From Fusobacterium naviforme (lineage in GTDB: Bacteria > Bacillota > Clostridia > Lachnospirales > Lachnospiraceae), in NCBI GenBank assembly GCA_003014445.1, contig PYGH01000001.1:682001-746000 (forward strand): a stretch of 64,000 bases of DNA, written 5' to 3'. The notes beneath the pieces are model-generated. The model made no database searches, was not told the origin of the DNA, and saw only the letters and a list, made by a program, of their open reading frames with translations. Shown here piece by piece: positions 55,380 to 64,000 of this stretch. The first letter of the stretch is position 1. Each line of letters begins with the position of its first letter. The translations under genes were made by a program, and so were the position numbers.

Positions 55380-58300
55380 ATGAGAGAGAGGATCAACCGC
55401 CTGGCGAGGGGAATCCTGAATCCGGAGAGGCCCGAACTTGTCGTGATACCGGAGCGCCTTGAGCTGCCGGTGCGGCGGGGGGAGCTGCTTCGCACGGAGC
55501 TCAGTGTGAACAGCGCAAACGGCATTTACCTGAAGGGACTGATCTATTCGGACCATATCTGTGTCCGGGTGCTCAGGCCCTCTTTTGGCAACCGGAAAAA
55601 CCAGTTGCTTGTGGAGGTGGATGCGAGAAAGCTGCAGGCGGGAGAGGAGATCCGCGGAAACCTGAAGCTAGTGACAGACGGCGGGGAGCGAACAGTCCCC
55701 TTTCTTTTTCATGTGACAGACGGCACTGCGGGTAATATTCTTGAGAAGCTGGACAGTCTTGAGAGCTTTGCAGAAGTTGCCCGGCTGGAGCCGGAGGCGG
55801 CACTCAGAATTTTTGAGTACAGGGAATTCCCGACCGCTGCCTTTATGCGGGATCTGAAGCTGAGGGCGCTCTATGAGGCGTTTCGAAGAGGACCGGACCG
55901 CGCCTCTGCACTGGAGGAATTTCTTGTTGCGGCAGGGGCCAAGAAGCGCGCGCTGGTGCGCGCGGAGACCGAAAACGGGGCGGAAGGAGCTATCACGCTT
56001 TTGCAGCTGAGAGAGGGATATTTTCGCCTCACAGCAACAGCAGAGGGTAGCTTTATCCGTCTTCCGAAGCGCTACATTACCATCTCGGATTTTACAGACG
56101 GTGTGTATGAATATGAGTTTGAACTGATCTCAAAGGCCCTGCATGAGGGAAAAAATGAGGGGCGTATCCGCTTCAGCTCTGAGGCCATGGAGTTTTCTGT
56201 GCCGGTGACAGTATTCCGGGAGAGACTCTCCGGAGAGGCCAAGGAGCGGGCTGAGCGGGAGAGAGAAAAGGAACGCTTTGCGCATTACCTCTATCTCCGG
56301 CTGCACTATGCTGTGTCTGGAGACAGCGCGGAGGAGCTGCTGGATGAGATGGAGACGGCGCTTGCAGAGAGGCATGCGGTCTCTCTGCGCACAGAGGCAG
56401 AGGAGGGGGCGGAATCCGGGTCAACCATAAAAGAAGTGCCGCCTGCGGCATGGAATGCCGCAATGCGCTGCCTGCTGCGTGCGGAGCTCGCCTTCAGGCG
56501 AGGCGAGACAGAGCGCTGCACTGCGCTGATACTTGAGGCGGAGGAGAAAAGAAAGAAAGCGGTGCGCACAGGCGTGCTGCTTCCGGGAGAGCGGGGAGAC
56601 GGCTTCCTTTTCCGCTATCTCGCAGAAGCACTTCGCGCACTGATAAGAGGCGGGGAGCAGGTTCACATCACAGCGGAGCGCGTGCTCTCAGCTCTCAGCA
56701 GAGAGGGACATGTGGAACTGCTGCCCGTGTATCTTCTGCTCAGCCCCGAGTCACGGGATATGGGAGAGGAGTATTATACGCTGCTTCTTGGGCTTTACAG
56801 AAGGGGAGACAGAAGCCCCTTCCTGTTTGCAGAGCTTGCGGGGCTGTATGAAAAAAGTCCGGAGCGCATTCGGGAGCTTGGACGAATGGAGCTCGCGGTG
56901 CTGCGCTTTGGGCTCTCGCATAAGCTTCCCGGTGCTGCGGCAGCGGCAGCTTACACGGCAGCAGCAGCCTCGGTGAAGAGCTTTACAGCTCTGCACTTTC
57001 CCCTGCTCTCTGCGCTGTATGAGCGCTATCCATCGGCGGAACTGCTGACTGCAATCTGCAAAAGTCTGATCCGCAGTGACCGGAGGGACGCGGAGGCTCA
57101 CAGCTGGTATATGCGTGGCCTTGAGCAGAAAATACGCCTGACAGGACTCAACGAATATCTGGTTTCCAGCATGCAGAACCACACAGAGCGTGCGCTGCCG
57201 CATGAGATCCTTCTCTATTTTGTCTATGATAACCGTCTGGATGAGAGGAGCCGTGAAAAGCTCTATGCAAATCTTGCTCATTTCCGTAAGCAGGAGAGAG
57301 AGCTCTGGGAGGAATATCGGAAGCAGATAGAGGATTTTGCGCTGGGAAAGCTGCTGACAGGCAGTGTGAATAGCCGTCTTGCAGAGCTGTATCGCGCGGT
57401 TCTGCGGGATGATATATTGGATCAGCGGCTGGCAGCTGTGCTGCCGGGGATACTGAACACAAGAAGGATCACCGCGAAATCTGACTGGATACGCTCTGTG
57501 GTCGTGGTTTACCCGGAGCTCCAGAAGGTGGAGCGCGTGCGGCTGGAGAAAGGAAGCGCCTATGTGCCGGTATACTCAGACCAGGCGGTCTTCCTGTTTG
57601 AGGATGCCTATGAGAACCGCTTTGCCGCATCACTCGGAAGAGCGGAGGCGGTGTGTTCCATACCGGGGCTTAAGGAGCGCTGCGCCCGGCTGGATCCCGA
57701 GGGGAGACCTGCTATGCTCGCGGCACTGCGCAGCAGCGTCGCGGAGAGTGCATCGGGACGGCTGAGCCCGGAGTCACTGAGAACGGTGCGCCTTGCGCTG
57801 GATGAGCGGATGCTCTCGGAGGGTTACAAAAGCTTTCTGCGCGGTATCTTGGTGCGGAACGGGCGCGAATGTGTGGACTATCTGCTCTCTGCGGACAAGT
57901 CGCTCTTTGACAGTGCGGAACGGACAGAGATATTTCGCGTGCTGCTGGATGCCGGACACTGGATGGAGGCGTGGGAGCTCATTCAGGAATTCCGGATGCA
58001 GGAGCTTCCTGGAGATGCGCTCGGAAAGCTCTGCTCGCAGGTGATATTGGAGCGGATGTTTCCCGAGGACGGAATGCTGCTCATGCTCTCTGCCCGCGCA
58101 TTTCACGCAGGAACGGCCGATTCGGTGATTCTCGACTATCTCTGCGAGTTTTATAACGGACTTACGGCGGAGATGAGCTGTCTCCTTGATGCGGCGGCAG
58201 AGGCGCAGGTGGAGACCTATGATCTGGAGGAGCGGCTTCTCGCACAGATGCTTTTTACCGGAGAGACCGGGCAGCTTGACCGGGTGTTTTTGCGCTTCCG

Positions 58301-59018
58301 GGATGGGAAGAAAACGACGGAGCTTATGGTGCGCGCCTATATGACGGAGCGCGCGGCGTGCTATTTTCTGAAGGATGAAGAGCCGGGAGACTGGGTCTTT
58401 CAGTATCTTGAGCTCCTGATGCGTGAGGCTCAGGCAGCGGCACAGGTACCGCTCATCTACCGCCTTGCGCTGACGAGGCATTATGCAGAGGCCGAAGCTC
58501 TCTCTGAGGAGCAGGAGGGGCTTGCAGAAGAAATTCTGCCGGGGCTTCTTGACGAGGGACTCTACTTCTCTTATTATAAAAATTTGGCGCGCTTTATCCC
58601 TGTTCCCGAGGAGATCCTGGACAGGGAATGCGTGGAGTTTCGGGGCAGTACGGGCTGCAGCTATGAGATACGGATGCGCATCCTTCCGGACGAGACGGAA
58701 TTTCATCTGGAGGAGCTGCCCTGTATGTATATGGATCGCTTTGTGAAGCGGGCCGTGCTCTTTGATGGAGAGCGCTGGGAGTATGAGATAAGAAAGACAG
58801 GAGATTCAGAGGAGATACCGGAGATCTCCGGCGCGATTGTGCGGGATACGGAAGAGAAAGAGCTTCAGAAAGAGACAGCGGGGGCAGGAAGCCGATACGA
58901 CTGCCTGAATGCGATGGTGCGGCATCTTGGCAGGAAGGACGAGTCTGCACTGCGGGCAGAGATGACGGCCTTTGCTGCGGGAGAGGATCTCGCGGCAGAG
59001 CTCTTTCAGCTTGAATAG
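55380..59018 (+). CDS. Large DUF5717-like protein: two beta domains, long helical solenoid
   Basis: This 1212-residue soluble protein has no signal peptide or membrane helix. I recognise it, from memory of family pattern, as DUF5717-like, a Lachnospiraceae protein of unknown role. It has two Ig-like beta domains (about 14-110 and 205-280), a charged helix, a solenoid of helical repeats (about 300-1075), then another beta stretch (about 1082-1145) and a helical end. ATG at 55380 has AGAGG 5 bases upstream and gives the expected N terminus MRERINRLARGIL; upstream starts at 55281 and 55317 have poor sites. It leads a cassette with an Hsp70-like and a TPR-like gene. Scaffold or chaperone partner is inference. 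Confidence 0.8.
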   Translation: MRERINRLARGILNPERPELVVIPERLELPVRRGELLRTELSVNSANGIYLKGLIYSDHICVRVLRPSFGNRKNQLLVEVDARKLQAGEEIRGNLKLVTDGGERTVPFLFHVTDGTAGNILEKLDSLESFAEVARLEPEAALRIFEYREFPTAAFMRDLKLRALYEAFRRGPDRASALEEFLVAAGAKKRALVRAETENGAEGAITLLQLREGYFRLTATAEGSFIRLPKRYITISDFTDGVYEYEFELISKALHEGKNEGRIRFSSEAMEFSVPVTVFRERLSGEAKERAEREREKERFAHYLYLRLHYAVSGDSAEELLDEMETALAERHAVSLRTEAEEGAESGSTIKEVPPAAWNAAMRCLLRAELAFRRGETERCTALILEAEEKRKKAVRTGVLLPGERGDGFLFRYLAEALRALIRGGEQVHITAERVLSALSREGHVELLPVYLLLSPESRDMGEEYYTLLLGLYRRGDRSPFLFAELAGLYEKSPERIRELGRMELAVLRFGLSHKLPGAAAAAAYTAAAASVKSFTALHFPLLSALYERYPSAELLTAICKSLIRSDRRDAEAHSWYMRGLEQKIRLTGLNEYLVSSMQNHTERALPHEILLYFVYDNRLDERSREKLYANLAHFRKQERELWEEYRKQIEDFALGKLLTGSVNSRLAELYRAVLRDDILDQRLAAVLPGILNTRRITAKSDWIRSVVVVYPELQKVERVRLEKGSAYVPVYSDQAVFLFEDAYENRFAASLGRAEAVCSIPGLKERCARLDPEGRPAMLAALRSSVAESASGRLSPESLRTVRLALDERMLSEGYKSFLRGILVRNGRECVDYLLSADKSLFDSAERTEIFRVLLDAGHWMEAWELIQEFRMQELPGDALGKLCSQVILERMFPEDGMLLMLSARAFHAGTADSVILDYLCEFYNGLTAEMSCLLDAAAEAQVETYDLEERLLAQMLFTGETGQLDRVFLRFRDGKKTTELMVRAYMTERAACYFLKDEEPGDWVFQYLELLMREAQAAAQVPLIYRLALTRHYAEAEALSEEQEGLAEEILPGLLDEGLYFSYYKNLARFIPVPEEILDRECVEFRGSTGCSYEIRMRILPDETEFHLEELPCMYMDRFVKRAVLFDGERWEYEIRKTGDSEEIPEISGAIVRDTEEKELQKETAGAGSRYDCLNAMVRHLGRKDESALRAEMTAFAAGEDLAAELFQLE

Positions 59019-59069
59019 GCGTTGGGATCGATGCTGCCGGAAGGGGCGGATGCAGAAAGGAGGGGATGT

Positions 59070-60380
59070 ATGAAAGTGAGAATACTTGGAATTGATCTCA
59101 CAGACAATGAAGTTGGCATAGCACTGTCTGACAGCGATCGCTGCTTTCATCTCCCGACCGCCATCTGCAGAGATAAGAAGCATGACCTCTGGTACATCGG
59201 GGAAGAGGCCTATGAGAAGGCGCTCGCAGGCAAAGGAATCCTGACGGATAAGCTGCTGGCGCTCAGCATGAAGCAGGGAACTGCCACAATACGGGGCGTG
59301 CGCTATGAGGCGCTGGAGCTCCTGTGCCGCTTCCTCTCCCTGGTGCGGGAGTTCAGTCTGGCATCATCCGGGGAGGCGGAGTCCGTGGCGGAGTGTGAGC
59401 CGGGGACTGCAGCGGGAGGTGTTCCGGAGGCCATAACCAGGCAGAGCACAGCGGGCAGCCTGGACGGAGCTGTGATCGTGCTCCCGGATTATGACCGGAC
59501 TCTCTCCGAACAGCTCCTGAAAGCCCTGGCAGATTATGGCTTTCCGCGGGACAGAACCTTTTGTGTGAGCCGCTCCGAGAGCTTTCTTTATTACGTGATG
59601 AGTCAGCCGCGGGAGCTCAGAACGGGAGAGGTGGGGCTTTTTGACCTCTCGGATCAGGCGCTCAGCTTTTATGAGCTTACCATGCGCCGTGACAAAAAGA
59701 CGCTCTATGTGCGCGCCGAGAAGGAGGATCTCGACGAGGCATTTACGCTGTCTGTGCTTCAATCCGCCGCCGGGGAGAAGCTGGCGGATAAGATCATGAG
59801 CAGTGCTGCGGAGCGCCTCTTGAAAAATAAAGTTTTTTCGGGAATCCTGCTCACGGGAAAGGGCTTTGAGCACTATGACTGGGCAGTGGAATTTATGCGT
59901 CAGATCTGTGGATTCCGTCGAAAGGTTTTTCTGGACTTTGATATTTTTGCGAGAGGAGCACTGGTGCGCGGAGCGGCTCTGATCTCCGGCAGGGGGGATC
60001 CCGGCTTTGTGGCTCTGTGCAGCGGAAGAGCTGAGGCAAATGTCAGCATTTCCCTCGAGAAAAACGGACGGAGCATGGTGTTTCCGCTGATTCACGCCGG
60101 GGATCCGGTCGGGGGGGCGGCGGTGTCGCTGAGACTGCTGCCGCTTGACCGCAATGCGCTGGAGCTGCACATAGCCCCGGTCAATCTGAGAAAAGAGAAG
60201 ACAGTCAGAATTCCGATGAGCTTTTTGCCGGAGCGGGAGGCGAAGACCTGCTTTGTGGATTTTCAGGCAAGTCTAAGGGATGAGCGCACCATGTGTGTGT
60301 GTCTTCGGGATGCCGGCTTTGGAGAGCTTTTCCCTGCGACTGAGGGAGCGGTAGAGGAGGAGGTGCAGCTGTGGGACTGA
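59070..60380 (+). CDS. DUF5716-like protein with a degenerate Hsp70/actin fold
   Basis: This 436-residue soluble protein looks like a diverged Hsp70/actin ATPase. The phosphate-1 region is GIDLTDNEVGIAL (Hsp70 has GIDLGTTNS), phosphate-2 is GLFDLSDQALSF (Hsp70 DLGGGTFD), the adenosine motif is ILLTGKGFEH, and ARGALVRGAAL matches the end of the ATPase domain. The last 110 residues are beta-rich, like a substrate-binding sandwich. Glycines of the loops are lost, so ATP hydrolysis is doubtful while nucleotide binding remains possible. ATG at 59070 follows AAAGGAGGGG. It lies between the large solenoid protein and a TPR-like gene that overlaps it by 10 bases. Confidence 0.8.
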   Translation: MKVRILGIDLTDNEVGIALSDSDRCFHLPTAICRDKKHDLWYIGEEAYEKALAGKGILTDKLLALSMKQGTATIRGVRYEALELLCRFLSLVREFSLASSGEAESVAECEPGTAAGGVPEAITRQSTAGSLDGAVIVLPDYDRTLSEQLLKALADYGFPRDRTFCVSRSESFLYYVMSQPRELRTGEVGLFDLSDQALSFYELTMRRDKKTLYVRAEKEDLDEAFTLSVLQSAAGEKLADKIMSSAAERLLKNKVFSGILLTGKGFEHYDWAVEFMRQICGFRRKVFLDFDIFARGALVRGAALISGRGDPGFVALCSGRAEANVSISLEKNGRSMVFPLIHAGDPVGGAAVSLRLLPLDRNALELHIAPVNLRKEKTVRIPMSFLPEREAKTCFVDFQASLRDERTMCVCLRDAGFGELFPATEGAVEEEVQLWD

Positions 60381-61183
60381 TGCTCTGCGGAACTGCAAAT
60401 TCTGCCTGTGCGCTCTGGCTGGAGGAGCTGGGACTTCGTATTTACACGGCGGAGGAGCTCTCGTACTGTATTTTAAAATACCCACTGCTTTTTATGGATG
60501 AGCTGTTCGGCGAAGCGCTGTTTTATTTTCTGGCCGAGGGAGCCGGGGAGACGGTGCTGGCCGCAGAGCTCAGAGAGCTGAGTGCCGCGGGGGTGGACCG
60601 GACGGTACTGCTCTCAAAGATACCGGAGGCCATTGGCTACTGCAATGCGCAGGAGGCGGCGCGATTTCGTCTTGGCCTGCAGAAGCTTAAGTCGCTTTCT
60701 CAGGCCGAGTACTGGAAGAAAAAGGGGGATTTTCTTTTTTCTCTCAGAAAATTCGGCAAGGCGGTTGCGGTTTATGAGCGCGTACTGAACGGGGAATTGA
60801 GCGGCGGTATTAGTCTCTCACTTCGAGGGAGGCTGCTCTGCGGCGAGGGCTGTGCCTACGCAAATCTTTTTCTTTCGGAGAAGGCCTATCGCTGTTTTGT
60901 GGAGGCCTATGAGCTTTTAAAGGACAGAAATATACTGAAACGGATTTATTTCCTGTCCCTCATTGAGCCGACCATCGGCGTGAGAGAGCGCTATCTCTCT
61001 GCGGTGGAGGGGGAGACGCAGCTGTCCTGGGACAGAGAGTATGAGGAGGCCAGGCAGAGAGCTGCCTCCGGAGCGGAGAGCCGGAGAGTTGCGGAGATAT
61101 TTAAAGGAGATCCGGTACAGCGTGCTGCAGCTGCTGCGGAGACAGTGCGTCGCTGGAAAGAAGAATACAGAAGTATGCTGTAG
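60371..61183 (+). CDS. TPR-like helical protein of the DUF5717 cassette
   Basis: This 270-residue cytosolic, largely helical protein starts with MGLMLCGTANSACALWLEELG and contains TPR-like pairs, for example WKKKGDFLFSLRKFGKAVAVYERVL (about 117-141) and a second around 158-185. No catalytic motif is visible. GTG at 60371 follows GAGGAGG and overlaps the Hsp70-like gene by 10 bases, so the two are probably translated together and act together. Co-chaperone or adaptor is inference. Confidence 0.8.
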   Translation: MGLMLCGTANSACALWLEELGLRIYTAEELSYCILKYPLLFMDELFGEALFYFLAEGAGETVLAAELRELSAAGVDRTVLLSKIPEAIGYCNAQEAARFRLGLQKLKSLSQAEYWKKKGDFLFSLRKFGKAVAVYERVLNGELSGGISLSLRGRLLCGEGCAYANLFLSEKAYRCFVEAYELLKDRNILKRIYFLSLIEPTIGVRERYLSAVEGETQLSWDREYEEARQRAASGAESRRVAEIFKGDPVQRAAAAAETVRRWKEEYRSML

Positions 61184-61199
61184 AAAGGATAAATGAACA

Positions 61200-63845
61200 A
61201 TGAAAATACTTCCAAAGACCTATGCGCCCTCTGAGATCGAGGACAGTCTCTATCAGAAATGGATGGATAAGGGCTATTTCCACGCAAAGGCAGACGTAGA
61301 CAGAAAGCCCTTTACGATCGTTATGCCGCCGCCGAACATCACCGGGCAGCTGCATATGGGGCATGCGCTGGACAATACCATGCAGGATATTCTGATTCGG
61401 TATAAGAGAATGCAGGGCTACTCTGCACTCTGGCAGCCGGGCACTGACCACGCTGCGATTGCGACCGAGGTCAAGGTGATCGACAAGCTGAAGAAGGAAG
61501 GAAAGCGCAAGGAAGATCTTGGAAGAGAGGGCTTCTTAAAGGAGTGCTGGGACTGGAAAGAGGAGTATGGCTCCAGAATCATCAATCAGCTGAAAAAGCT
61601 CGGTTCCTCCGCGGACTGGGACAGAGAGCGCTTTACGATGGATGAGGGCTGTTCCGAAGCCGTAAAGGAGGTGTTTATCCGCCTTTACAACAAGGGATAT
61701 ATCTACAAGGGAAGCCGTATCATCAACTGGTGCCCAGTCTGTCAGACCTCGATCAGTGACGCGGAGGTGGAGCATGTCGATCAGGACAGCTTCTTCTGGC
61801 ATATTCATTATCCCATTGTCGGTGAGGAGGGCAGGTATGTCGAGATCGCGACCACACGTCCCGAGACCCTGCTGGGCGATACGGCGGTGGCCGTTAATCC
61901 AGAGGATGAGCGCTACAGGGATCTCGTCGGAAAGCTTCTGAAGCTGCCGCTGACGGACAGAGAAATCCCGGTTATCGCGGATGCCTATGTGGACAGAGAA
62001 TTCGGAACCGGTTGTGTGAAGATCACTCCGGCCCACGATCCGAACGATTTTGAGGTCGGGAAACGCCATGGACTTCCGGAGCTCAATATCATGCACGATG
62101 ATGCGACAATCGACTGCCCAGGCTCAAAGTACGACGGAATGGACCGCTACGAGGCGAGAAAGGCAATGGTTGCGGATCTTGAGGCAGCCGGGCTTCTGGT
62201 GAAGGTCGTTCCGCACAGCCACAGCGTCGGAACACACGATCGCTGCAAGACAACGGTGGAGCCCATGATCAAGCCGCAGTGGTTTGTGAAGATGGACGAG
62301 ATGGCAAAGCCCGCAATCGAGGCACTGAGAGACGGAAGGCTTCAATTCGTTCCGGAGAGCTATGGCAAGACTTATCTGAACTGGCTGGAGGGGATCCATG
62401 ACTGGTGTATCTCGCGCCAGCTCTGGTGGGGACACCGGATCCCGGCCTGGTACTGCGAGGACTGCGGAGAGACTATTGTGGCGCGGGAGCCCCCGGAGCG
62501 CTGCCCGAAGTGCGGAGGCAGGCATTTAAAGCAGGACGAGGATACGCTGGATACCTGGTTCAGCTCTGCCCTCTGGCCCTTCTCCACACTTGGCTGGCCG
62601 GAAAAAACGGAGGAACTGAAGTACTTCTATCCGACAGATGTGCTGGTGACGGGCTATGACATCATCTTCTTCTGGGTGATCCGCATGGTCTTCTCCGCGC
62701 TGGAGCAGACGGGAGAGCTGCCCTTCCATACGGTGCTGATTCATGGGCTGGTACGCGACGCAAAGGGACGCAAGATGTCGAAGTCGCTCGGAAACGGCAT
62801 AGATCCTCTCGAGGTTGTGGAGAAGTACGGCGCGGATGCGCTTCGCCTCACGCTCATGACGGGAAATGCGCCGGGCAATGATATGCGCTTCTACTGGGAG
62901 CGCGTGGAGGCTTCGAGAAATTTCGCAAACAAGGTCTGGAATGCCTCCCGCTTTATCATGATGAATCTCGGCGAGAAAGCTCCGGAGCGACCGGCGGCGG
63001 AGGCTCTTACGGCGGCGGATCGCTGGATACTCTCAAAGTGCAATGCACTCGCTGCTGAGGTCACGGAGAATCTTGACAAGTACGAGCTCGGGATCGCGCT
63101 CCAGAAGATCTATGATTTTATCTGGGAGGAGTTCTGTGACTGGTATATCGAGATGGTGAAGCCGCGGCTCTGGGATAAGGAGGACACAAGCAGAGATGCG
63201 GCGCTCTGGACCCTGAAGGAGGTGCTGTCCAGATCCTTAAAGCTTCTGCATCCCTTCCTGCCCTTCATCACGGAGGAGATCTACTGCACTCTGAACGAGA
63301 ATGAGGAGAGCATCATGGTTGCGTCCTGGCCGCGCAGTGAGGACAGTCTCTCCTTCCCCGAGGATGAGCGTGAGGTGGAGAGCGTGAAGGAGGCTGTTCG
63401 CGCGATTCGTGCGGTGCGAAGCTCGATGAATGTGTCTCCCGGACGTCAGGCCGCGGTCTATGTGGTCTCGGAGGACGCCGGTATCCGGGCAAACTTTGCG
63501 CGTGCGGAGTCCTTCTTTGCGATGCTCGCGCGTGCCTCCAAGGTGCATATTCAGGCGGATCATACCGGAATTGCGGAGGATGCAGTCTCCGCTGTGATTC
63601 CGGGGGCCAATCTCTACATTCCCTTTGCGGATCTTGTGGATACGGAGAAGGAGCTTCTGCGCCTCGCAAAGGAGGAGGAGCGTCTGAACTCAGAGATACA
63701 GCGCTCCAACGGAATGCTGAAGAATCAGCGCTTCCTGGATAAGGCACCCGCTGAAAAGGTGGAGGTAGAGCGGGAAAAGCTGAAAAAGTATGAGCAGATG
63801 CTGCAGCAGCTGAGAGAGCAGATGGCACATCTTAAAAAGCACTGA
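61200..63845 (+). CDS. valS: Valyl-tRNA synthetase
   Basis: This 881-residue class I synthetase charges tRNA-Val and edits threonine. It has the HIGH motif in PPPNITGQLHMGHALDNT, an editing domain (about 195-330) with TTRPETLLGDTAVAV, a KMSKS at 525-529, the anticodon-binding domain and a C-terminal coiled coil (about 815-881). It lies 16 bp after the cassette with no T-box leader, so it is probably cotranscribed. The 155 bases after it show no gene or clear terminator. Confidence 0.97.
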   Translation: MKILPKTYAPSEIEDSLYQKWMDKGYFHAKADVDRKPFTIVMPPPNITGQLHMGHALDNTMQDILIRYKRMQGYSALWQPGTDHAAIATEVKVIDKLKKEGKRKEDLGREGFLKECWDWKEEYGSRIINQLKKLGSSADWDRERFTMDEGCSEAVKEVFIRLYNKGYIYKGSRIINWCPVCQTSISDAEVEHVDQDSFFWHIHYPIVGEEGRYVEIATTRPETLLGDTAVAVNPEDERYRDLVGKLLKLPLTDREIPVIADAYVDREFGTGCVKITPAHDPNDFEVGKRHGLPELNIMHDDATIDCPGSKYDGMDRYEARKAMVADLEAAGLLVKVVPHSHSVGTHDRCKTTVEPMIKPQWFVKMDEMAKPAIEALRDGRLQFVPESYGKTYLNWLEGIHDWCISRQLWWGHRIPAWYCEDCGETIVAREPPERCPKCGGRHLKQDEDTLDTWFSSALWPFSTLGWPEKTEELKYFYPTDVLVTGYDIIFFWVIRMVFSALEQTGELPFHTVLIHGLVRDAKGRKMSKSLGNGIDPLEVVEKYGADALRLTLMTGNAPGNDMRFYWERVEASRNFANKVWNASRFIMMNLGEKAPERPAAEALTAADRWILSKCNALAAEVTENLDKYELGIALQKIYDFIWEEFCDWYIEMVKPRLWDKEDTSRDAALWTLKEVLSRSLKLLHPFLPFITEEIYCTLNENEESIMVASWPRSEDSLSFPEDEREVESVKEAVRAIRAVRSSMNVSPGRQAAVYVVSEDAGIRANFARAESFFAMLARASKVHIQADHTGIAEDAVSAVIPGANLYIPFADLVDTEKELLRLAKEEERLNSEIQRSNGMLKNQRFLDKAPAEKVEVEREKLKKYEQMLQQLREQMAHLKKH

Positions 63846-64000
63846 TGCAATCATTGCTATCTCAGAAACTTTTGGTCAACATACATGGATTTGCATGAGA
63901 AAAGCTGCTTCGCGGTGCAAATTCGGCACGGGAAATGCCTTCATCCGCATTTCTCAGGAAAATAAACGGACTTGCCGCAGGGCGCAGCAGTTCTGAGAGG

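Noticed and set aside
63846-64000. Gene or terminator after valS
   Set aside because: No open frame with a start site or stable stem with T-run could be seen in these 155 bases.

Overview
This 64 kb window reads as a stretch of chromosome from an anaerobic Gram-positive Firmicute, most likely a Lachnospiraceae-type member of the Clostridia. The GC content looks moderately high (mid-50s percent by eye, not counted). The evidence is an LPXTG-like anchored surface protein, lipoprotein signal peptides, a complete Rnf complex, a compact mraZ-to-ftsZ cluster without ftsA, and the lineage-typical DUF4364, DUF5716 and DUF5717 type genes. Naming a genus would be inference. I saw no tRNA, rRNA, CRISPR array, insertion sequence or prophage, so this is mostly core chromosome. 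The two accessory-looking parts are the giant adhesin at the left edge and a repeat-rich gap near 47.6-47.9 kb.

Layout. 1-7425: the 3' part of a giant mosaic adhesin (BspA-type leucine-rich repeats, then Cna-B domains, then a VPKTG sorting signal). 7698-10841: a TAXI-type TRAP transporter (fused membrane subunit plus lipoprotein binding protein). 11000-12097 (-): ychF. 12418-13665: an unusual membrane protein with zinc ribbons at two positions. 13972-20281: a seven-gene phosphate operon, pstSCAB-phoU-phoP-phoR, behind a clear PhoP-box promoter. 20426-21289: lgt. 21545-31473: the division and wall cluster mraZ-rsmH-ftsL-ftsI-mraY-murD-ftsW-ftsQ-ftsZ, with promoters before mraZ, mraY and ftsZ. 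31579-33682: coaX and coaBC, divergent. 33767-38282: prfC, a DUF1858 gene, nrdR, a YqeG-type phosphatase, aroE and efp. 38449-41119: argS and an EamA transporter. 41295-46487: rnfCDGEAB, with a palindromic operator over its promoter. 46662-47565 (-): a NusG-domain-II protein and a CYTH protein. 48108-54577: tig, clpP, clpX, lon and engB, a protein-quality module. 54703-55227 (-): DUF4364. 55380-61183: a tight three-gene cassette of unknown function. 61200-63845: valS.

How the genes fit together. The Pst and PhoPR genes form a self-regulating phosphate-starvation circuit. The Rnf complex couples ferredoxin:NAD+ electron flow to ion pumping. The dcw genes make and place the septum. Trigger factor, ClpXP and Lon handle nascent and damaged proteins.

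The best candidate for an undescribed system is the cassette at 55380-61183. It encodes a 1212-residue soluble protein (beta domains plus a long helical solenoid), an Hsp70/actin-fold-like protein whose phosphate loops are degenerate, and a TPR-like protein. It is probably a cytosolic chaperone-like or scaffold assembly. Other notable items are the MraZ-box repeats, the Rnf operator, the low-complexity tail on RnfE, and the 38/39-bp hairpin repeats before tig.
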